Assembly: GCA_010093515.1 (NCBI GenBank) | Contig: MU001694.1 | Coordinates: forward strand, 316,964 to 380,963 | Origin: Lineolata rhizophorae | Lineage: Eukaryota > Ascomycota > Dothideomycetes > Lineolatales > Lineolataceae | DNA length: 64,000 nucleotides | Reading direction: 5' to 3' | Part shown: piece by piece, positions 57,180 through 64,000 of the stretch | Position numbering within the stretch: the stretch's first letter is position 1 | How the letters are laid out: each line of letters begins with the position of its first letter | The notes under the pieces: generated by a model | What the model saw: the letters and a program-made list of their open reading frames with translations, nothing else | Databases searched by the model: none | Told to the model about the DNA's origin: nothing | Made by a program: the position numbers and the translations under genes

Positions 57180-57581
57180 ATGAACGGGTCGTGCCAATGC
57201 GGCGCGGTGCGCTTCACGACCCCCACTCCCGAGCCCCTCTCCCTCTACCACTGTCACTGCATCGAGTGCCGCAAGCAATCGGCGTCCGCCTTCGGCACGA
57301 GCGCCATCTTCCCCGGCTTCAGCATCGCTAACGAACCCGCCATCGAGTGCTGGACCCGCACCACGGACGCCGGCCGCCAGCTCGACTGCTACTTCTGCAA
57401 GCGCTGCGGGACCCGAGTGCTGCACCAGCGACGCGGCTTCGACGTCGTAAGCGTCAAGGCCGGCTGTCTCGACGGCGACTTGGATTGGGGCAAAGCGAGT
57501 CACATTTGGTGCAAGAGGGCCGTCGTGCCGATCCCTGAAGGTGCGGTGAGGTTTGAAGCCCAGCCGCCGGAGACGAAGTGA
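57180..57581 (+). CDS. GFA-domain protein (CENP-V/glutathione-dependent formaldehyde-activating fold)
   Basis: The frame encodes 133 residues from the ATG at 57180 (MNGSCQCGAVRFTT). Zinc ligands of the family are visible: Cys5 and Cys7 (SCQCG), then YHCHCIECRK and CYFCKRCGTR. These give two zinc sites in a Mss4-like beta fold. The length fits the usual 130-140 residues of fungal single-domain members. An upstream in-frame ATG at 57027 would add 51 residues with no family match, so I prefer 57180. Many fungal members are orphan enzymes without proven activity. The gene is intronless and converges with the neighbour to its right. Confidence 0.92.
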   Translation: MNGSCQCGAVRFTTPTPEPLSLYHCHCIECRKQSASAFGTSAIFPGFSIANEPAIECWTRTTDAGRQLDCYFCKRCGTRVLHQRRGFDVVSVKAGCLDGDLDWGKASHIWCKRAVVPIPEGAVRFEAQPPETK

Positions 57582-58190
57582 ACGGCATCGCTGAAGTAGG
57601 CTGGTGTGGACAGCATCGCTTCTGTATTTCAGTTTCTATCGCAATTTACTGTGTCTTGATTGGCTTTCGATTATGATGCTTTACTATGAAGCGGGTCTTT
57701 TCCGTCCATATGCCACATCGGCTCCCCGCTTAACATAAGCCATGTCAACCCGTAGTCTAATGTGGGGCCGCTATAGCGGGAGATGCTTGGGCTTGCGGAG
57801 GTTCATTGCAATCAGTATCTCCCACCTCTACGCTTCTTGCGCATGTTAACAGTGCTCTCCGCAGACGTAGCAGACCTGTGATCCTTCATAGGAATTGGGG
57901 AGTTATGTTGGTTTCATGACTTTGAAATTTTACCTAGGGTATTGTAAGGAAGCAAGACTGCAAGCTGATGTCTATTCCTTTCCTGGGATTTCGATCTACG
58001 GTAGGTTCCAATGGCCGCTCAGCCTAACTCCATCCACAGAAATACCAAGAGACAAATATGGATGAAATGGGCATAGGCTCGTGTTATCCTACGATCCGTG
58101 ACTATTCCAAATGCTAGGGCAACCTGTGTGCCAATTCATAGGGGCCACAAATGGCCAAGCATAGCAACGAAGCGCAGCTTCTAAGATTCC
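57582..58190. other. Intergenic region between convergent genes
   Basis: Some 600 bases hold no visible gene or repeat; 3' untranslated regions of both neighbours are expected here. Confidence 0.5.
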
Positions 58191-59507
58191 TTAGGGTTTG
58201 CTAGACGTCGATCTCGTGCCCTTACGAGTGGTCTTCGCCTGGCTCGCCGCCGTGGGTTGCTGGAAAGAAGGCACCTTTCGCTTCTGTGGTGGAGCCTTGG
58301 ATGTCTCCGATGGCGTCCCTTCGGCCTTGCGCTTGCGTCCAAGGTTCGGAATGCTCTTGTCAGTCGACAAATCGACATTCCCGTCCGTGGAAGGCGCCGT
58401 TTTATGATTGGGCTCCTCCTGGTCGTTCTGGTCCTTCTCTGCGCTATGCGAGTGAGGCGCTTCTTCAGCTTCTTTTCCTGCGCGACCACCCTCGGCCTGG
58501 GCTTCGTCATGCGAAGGTAGCTGCTGTGCGAGCCAGTCTGAAATGCCGGTTGGCTCTTCACTCTCCTCGGATTGGTCCAAGATCTTCTCTGTGAGGTTGT
58601 CGATGAGATCATCTGTGCCTTCTCCCTCCCCGGACATCATTTGCATGGCGGCATGAAGAAGCATGGACTGCCCGGCACTATCCATATTACCTCCTAGACG
58701 CTCCTTTAGAATTGCTTCGAGCACTGCAGGATCCAGACCGTCCGCGCTTGGAGATGCCTGCTCGTCAGCATCCTCATCTCCCGAGGATTTATCGGTTTCC
58801 CAGCCGCCCTCAGCATCCTCGGCCGCATCTCCCTCCTGTTGATGTTTGGCAGATTCGGGTGGGGTGGGCGGCTGCTGCGCCGCAAAACCGACGCTATCCT
58901 TGAACAGCGTCTTCCAGTCCTTCAATAGCGCGAAGGGCGAGACGGAGCGACTTCTCATTCTCCTGGCACCGTTCTCGAGGGACTGGCCCTGCGGCCTCCA
59001 AAGCACCGTTGGCGTGGGCGACTCCGATCTTTCTTTCAAGGGCCGGATAGCCCCGCCACCTCCCTTCTGTTTCTTGTTCTGGCCCTCATTCCCACCACCG
59101 ATTTTCCGCTTCTTTCCAGCGCCTGATGCCTTCTCCGCCCGCTTGCGCTTGGGCTTAGGCTCAACATCGTTGTATCCATCCGACATGTACTCAATGTCAA
59201 CCCAATACTCGAAATCGTCGTAATCATTCTCTTCTTCGATGCTCTCGAAAGGTGGCGGAGACGCGATCGCGCGCTCCGCGAGCTCCTCCTAGAACATATT
59301 GTTAGAAACTGACTGTTTGGACTACTCAAGACTTTCGCCATCGCCCGCGCCAACCGTGAGTCGGACAGCGGCCTGAAGCAAGGAGGAGAGGCTAAAACCA
59401 GCCCACGCAACACGCTCGGTACTTACAGCAGGATCGTAGCCTTCCTCCACGTAGAACCAGCTAAGGCCCTCGGCGCCTAAGATGTCGTCGTCGCCGTAGT
59501 CAGACAT
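58191..59507 (-). CDS. Disordered, highly charged, probably nuclear protein (392 residues)
   Basis: Two exons (59507-59427 and 59288-58191) with a 138-base phase-0 intron (GCT/GTAAGT donor, TTCTAG acceptor). The acidic N-terminus MSDYGDDDILGAEGLSWFYV is followed by DDFEYWVDIEYMSDGYNDVE and a basic cluster KPKRKRAEK that looks like a nuclear signal. Residues from about 130 are Glu/Ser-rich, with two helix-forming bits (DPAVLEAILKERLGG and DLIDNLTEKILDQ). The C-terminus is Lys/Ser/Thr-rich (RKGTRSTSSKP). I recall fungal proteins with similar SDYGDDD and W-x-D-x-EY starts but no known function. It is divergent from the carboxylase gene. Confidence 0.75.
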
Positions 59508-60371
59508 GCTGGCCGGGGCGTTGGGTGGGGCACTTGGGTCCTTTGGAAGTTGCAAGCACGCAACTGATGTCCCCGAAGATGACGGGACTCGTGGCTTGAA
59601 AGGCCGCTCACGGTGATGTCTTCATTTGGCGAAGGGCAACATCGGCCAAAAGATGGCGAAGAGCGAAACGGGCGGGCTGGAAAAGCGGCGTGGAGAGGCG
59701 CTTTGTCAGGCGGATGCAGCCGCCGCGTGGTAGATAAGGAAGGAGAGGGAGATGGAGGCCGCGACGCGCTTTTGTGGGTCGGCGCGGATTGGTGATTGAA
59801 AGGCAGGGCGGGGGCTTAAAGTTGGCCCTTGATGGACGCTTCTAAAGGGAGATGTCCGTGTTTGCCATGGGATCTGGAGCGCGGCGCGGACTTTGCTGCG
59901 ACAGGGCCTGGCGTGCTGTCCAGGGAAGGAGCGCGCGGGGTGCCTGTGGGTGGCTCCTGCACCTCCCTTTGCGTGTTGCGGTAGGCTCCCAAAATAGCAA
60001 TCCCGCCTGGGCGTGGGGAAGGCGTCGCCCACTAAGACTCGTTAGAACAATTGTGCAGCGAACGAGCGGCCGAGGAACATCGTGCTATTTCCCCGTCGTC
60101 TTTAGCATCTCCCCCCGGCCGCTCGTGTGGCGCTGAGACCATGGCTGTGTCGCTATGGTGTTTGTATGTACTTCGTACCTTTCCCGGCGCGCACTCTTCC
60201 CCGCGTTCGGCTATCGTCGGCGCTTCGCCAACGTGATGTTGTCCCTTACGTACCTGCCGCTTACCACTGCAAGCACTGTGCGGAGTCCCGTCGGTCGCAT
60301 ACAGGATTGGCTTCGACTTCGGCTCCTGATCATGTAGGCAAAAAGACCGAGCTTCAGTGACCGCTTACGCC
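59508..60371. other. Divergent promoter region (nuclear protein / carboxylase)
   Basis: Some 860 bases lie between two divergent starts. Short frames here have no domain. No RNA gene is seen. Confidence 0.5.
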
Positions 60372-62946
60372 ATGTCGTCCGTACGATTGCCTCGAGGATT
60401 GGCACGCTTGCCCGCCCATGGGCGTCCCGCCCGCCACGGCATTCGCTCCCAAAGTTCGCAGGCCGTTGCGTCCCCGACGAAGCCGCTTTCTTCCGTCTTG
60501 ATTGCGAACCGAGGAGAAATTGCACTGTAAGTGAAAACTGTCCTCCGATAATCGGCCGTGCGGATCACGATATAGCTGATGGACGCTCTTGTAGCCGGGT
60601 TGCACGAACTGCGTCCGCCTATGGCATCCGAACAACAACTCTCTACACCGACCCGGATGCGCGCTCGCAGCATGCCCTTAGCTCGCCATTTGCTGTCAAT
60701 TTGGGAGACCCAACTGCTTATTTGGACGGCGAAAAGATAATACAAGTCGCACGGTTGCGCGGTTGTGTCGGTATCCATCCAGGCTACGGATTCGTATGTT
60801 GGCTGACGTCATTCTACGACTGTTGAAGACGGGCGGCTAATGGTTCTATGCGTAGCTGAGCGAGAACGCGGATTTTGCGCGGAAATGTACAGAAGCAGGT
60901 CTTACGTTCATAGGGCCACCATGGACTGCGATCGAGGCCATGGGGAGCAAAAGGTTAGCGTCTACACTCCAGTGCACGGGCAGCCTTGAAGAGTATGTTG
61001 CTAATACAAAATTACAGCCGCTCCAAAGAAATCATGACCGCTGCCGGCGTCCCCTGTATACCGGGCTACCATGGCTCTAATCAAGATCCGGCGTTCCTGG
61101 AAAGGGAGGCCAAAAAGATCGGCTATCCTGTATTGCTCAAAGCCGTCAAGGGAGGCGGTGGCAAGGGAATGCGGATCGCGCATAGCGTGGACGAGTTTGC
61201 AGCACAACTAGCTTCGGCAAAGACAGAAGCACGCAACTCGTTTGGAGATGACACGATGCTCGTCGAACGGTATATCACAACGCCACGGCATATCGAGGTG
61301 CAGGTGTTCGCAGATAAGCACGGTAATTGTGTCGCCTTGGGCGAACGTGACTGCAGCATCCAAAGGCGGCACCAGAAAATTCTCGAAGAGTCACCCGCAC
61401 CACATTTACCCGATGAAGTTCGCAAGGATTTGTGGGAGAAGGCGAAAGCGGCCGCACTGGCGGTCGGATACGAGGGCGCGGGCACGGTGGAATTCATATT
61501 CGACAACGATACAGGGGAGTTCTTCTTCATGGAGATGAATACTAGGTTGCAAGTTGAGCATCCGGTGACAGAGATGGTCACGGGCGAGGACTTGGTGCGG
61601 TGGCAGCTACTCGTAGCGGAGGGACAAAAGCTGCCGCTCACTCAAGAGGAGATTGAGAAACAGATCTCTGAACGAGGATGGGCTATAGAGGCTCGGATAT
61701 ATGCGGAGAACCCAGACATGTATGGCAATCTGTAATCCCCTTTTTGAGAGAAGAGAGCTTTTGTCATATGTCCGACAAACTATGCTAACAGGTTTCGAAG
61801 GAATTTCATCCCAGATTCCGGTACCCTCCTACATCTTCGCACGCCTCCTACTAGCGGCACTGTTCGGATAGATGCTGGCTTTGTCGCTGGCGACGAAGTC
61901 TCTTCCCATTACGACCCAATGATCGCAAAGCTCATCGTCCGTGCTCCCTCTCGCTCTGCTGCCCTCCAAAAGCTCCGCGCCGCATTGGAAGCCTACGAGG
62001 TTGCCGGTCCCGTCACCAACATCGAGTTCCTGAAAAAACTCTGTACTAGTCCCGCCTTTGTTGCTGGCGACGTCGAGACCGGATACATATCTAAGCATGC
62101 CACGGAACTATTTACGCGGGAACCTGTGCCGCCCGAGGCTTTTGCACAGGCTGCACTCGGACTCCTCATAGTCGAGAGCCGTGGAAAAGGCGCAGCGGCA
62201 AATGCCTTTGGGCCAGCGGGATCGCAAATGGGCTTTGGCGCACCCACGGGATTCCGGAGCCGGGCCATCTCGCTCGCGGAAGTGGCACCGGACGGCGGCG
62301 CAGCCAGCGGCGCAGCGAGCGGCTCCCACGCCGGGAGCACAATTACGGGATCCGCCGCGGCAGAGGCGGCCGAGGTACGAGTCACGCAGACGGGCCCCAA
62401 CAAGTTCGACATAACCGTGGGCAACGGCGAAGCCTCGTACGCGGGCGTCGTGGCCGAGTGGGACGCAGCTCGCCGGCGGCTCACGAGCTACTTCCCGCAC
62501 GCGCGCATCGAGACGACGCTAGTGCGCGACGGCGATGGCGATGGCGTCACAGCGTTCCAGCACGGGCGGCAGTTCCGGCTGCGGGTGGCGGCGCCGCGGT
62601 GGGCCAAGGAGGCGCTCGGCGCGGCCGAGCTCAAGAATAGCGTGCTGGCACCAATGCCGTGCAAGGTGCTGAGGGTGGATGTGAGGGAGGGGGATGCGGT
62701 ACGGAAGGATCAGCCGCTCGTGGTGATCGAGAGCATGAAGATGGAAACGGTGATACGGAGTCCGCACGATGGCGTCATTAAGAAGGTTGTGCATAGGGCG
62801 GGGGTAAGTCTTCTCTGATTCCCGTTTGGTTGGAATGCGTGCGTGGCAGGGAGTGGACGTTTTTGCTAACTGCTTCGTTACTTTAGGATATTTGCAAGGC
62901 TGGCACAGCGTTGGTTGAGTTTGAAGAGGAGGCTAGCAGCCCTTAA
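60372..62946 (+). CDS. mccA: Methylcrotonoyl-CoA carboxylase, biotin-containing (alpha) subunit, mitochondrial
   Basis: Six exons (60372-60526, 60595-60793, 60856-60953, 61018-61731, 61792-62803, 62887-62946) join to 745 residues. The Arg/Ser-rich start lacks acidic residues and fits a mitochondrial presequence. The biotin carboxylase domain begins at about 41 ([18 protein letters not shown]). It shows the ATP-binding GGGGKG at 196-201 and the active-site stretch [14 protein letters not shown] from 323. The C-terminal biotinyl domain has ESMKMET with the biotinylated Lys705. The order and length fit MCC alpha rather than the longer pyruvate or acetyl-CoA carboxylases. With the beta subunit it carboxylates 3-methylcrotonyl-CoA in leucine breakdown. 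The beta gene is not in this window. Introns are 60-83 bases with typical fungal signals. Confidence 0.96.
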
Positions 62947-63435
62947 TGACCTTCCTTCGGGTTGTGAAGGATAGAAGATTTCTTCGACTTTCAGTACTAA
63001 GAGCTAACCGAAGCAAAGATATTTCATGCATATTCGAGGATACTCTTGCAAATAAAAGAAAGCCATTTAAAAAAAAAAAATTAATTGTATTGCTGAAAGC
63101 ATGGGCATGAAGTGACCGGATTTGATTTTACTATGGTGGACCTTCTCGTGGATGCAAGAGTTCAGTGTATCATATATATTGACCAAAGCCTAAAGAGTCC
63201 CGAACACGAATGAGACCAAGTCAACAATAATCTGAACTTGATGCTTGTGGAGAATTCCACGGCGAGGTACTATTTTGGTATACTAAAACATGATAATCTT
63301 AGCCGACTTTTATTACGTAATCACACCTGATTCGTAACTTACCGCTCCCTTCACCGCACTTGCAAGAAAAAAAATATCCCGGACAATTTTTGGTGTTACA
63401 ACAAACCTCGCCGAAATCAAAACTCGCCGCCCACG
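62947..63435. other. Spacer between carboxylase and DBP9
   Basis: Some 490 bases hold the 3' end of the carboxylase gene and the upstream region of DBP9, which lie in tandem. A poly-A run is at about 63069. No other gene is visible. Confidence 0.5.
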
Positions 63436-64000
63436 ATGAAGCGAAAGTTAAACAAGGACGACATTCCGGAAAGCACGCCTTCCACACAGAAGGCAGAGTT
63501 GAAGGCCGCACACAATTTACCCTCTTTCGACGAATTCGGACTTGATGCTAGGATCTTGCAAGGCGTCGTGAAGCAGAAGTTTGCGGTCCCAACACCCGTG
63601 CAAGCAGCGGCCATTCCGCTAGCTTTGGAGGGGAAGGACATTCTTGGTACGTGACCATGCTTTAAACGCTTTTGCTGTGCCTCCATCTACTGAGAGAATT
63701 GCACAATTGTACCCAATGCTGCATATGAAGGAATTTTTGACAGTGTAGCTAACCTCGCGATTCGAATAGCCCGCTCTCGGACCGGTTCAGGAAAGACTGC
63801 TGCCTATGTTCTTCCAATTCTCCAGTCAATTCTCGTTCGGAAGTCCGTGCCTGATTCTGCCAAATGCACGTCTGCTCTTATCCTCGTACCGACCCGCGAG
63901 CTTGCTGGCCAGGTCACCAAGGTCACCCAGGCGCTGTCCGCGTACTGCGGACAGGAGATACGGGCAGAGAACTTGACGCGGAAGGAGGATGACAAAGTGC
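63436..64000 (+). CDS. dbp9: DEAD-box RNA helicase Dbp9 (5' part; runs off window)
   Basis: Exon 1 (63436-63646) encodes [13 protein letters not shown] and the Q-motif region [20 protein letters not shown] with [21 protein letters not shown] 123-base intron follows (63647-63769). Exon 2 continues with [20 protein letters not shown] (Walker A Lys79) and motif Ia PTRELAGQV, and is open at base 64000. The short N-terminus and the GLDxRxLQ Q-motif context fit Dbp9/DDX56, a nucleolar helicase of 60S ribosomal subunit assembly. The DEAD motif and helicase C domain are outside the window, so DBP9 is assigned from this part only. Confidence 0.88.

Overview
The window looks like nuclear DNA of a filamentous ascomycete (Pezizomycotina). 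The genes carry short introns, mostly 56 to 140 bases, with GTAAGT/GTATGT/GTGAGT donors and CTAAC-like branch sites. The recognisable proteins are typical of fungi: Doa10, a fungal TALE homeobox factor, Srs2, Pet191, Dbp9 and a mitochondrial methylcrotonyl-CoA carboxylase subunit. Gene-poor AT-rich patches hold repeats whose copies differ mainly by C/T and G/A transitions, as expected from repeat-induced point mutation (RIP). I could not fix the class or genus from sequence alone.

Layout. 1-17 kb: the Doa10-type ubiquitin ligase (minus, runs off the left edge), a large repeat-rich protein of the group usually mislabelled 'transcription factor hoxa13' (plus), and a five-exon gene with a duplicated DUF8032-like module (minus). 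17-25 kb: no gene I can support, with GC-rich stretches that open spurious reading frames. 25-31 kb: a repeat island with four copies of a TA-flanked MITE family (one nested in another), a hAT-type MITE with a perfect 8-base target duplication, a dispersed repeat pair, long G, T and C homopolymers, and a GAL80-like oxidoreductase pseudogene split by one MITE. 31-37 kb: a steryl-ester hydrolase/lipase (minus) divergent from PET191 (plus), then a TALE homeobox gene (minus). 37-47.5 kb: gene-poor. 47.5-57 kb: a small secreted eight-cysteine protein, an intronless SRS2 helicase with a PCNA-binding motif, two related small cysteine-rich proteins and a doubtful third small cysteine-rich frame. 57-64 kb: a GFA-domain enzyme, a disordered nuclear-looking protein, the biotin-carrying subunit of methylcrotonyl-CoA carboxylase, and the start of DBP9.

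The genes do not form one pathway. Most are single housekeeping genes: ER quality control, lipid ester hydrolysis, cytochrome oxidase assembly, leucine breakdown, DNA repair and ribosome biogenesis. The accessory material of most interest is the repeat island with its disrupted oxidoreductase, the small cysteine-rich genes, and the giant repeat protein with apolipoprotein- or perilipin-like periodicity. I saw no CRISPR array, no rRNA and no convincing tRNA. Exon limits were deduced by eye from splice signals and frame continuity.
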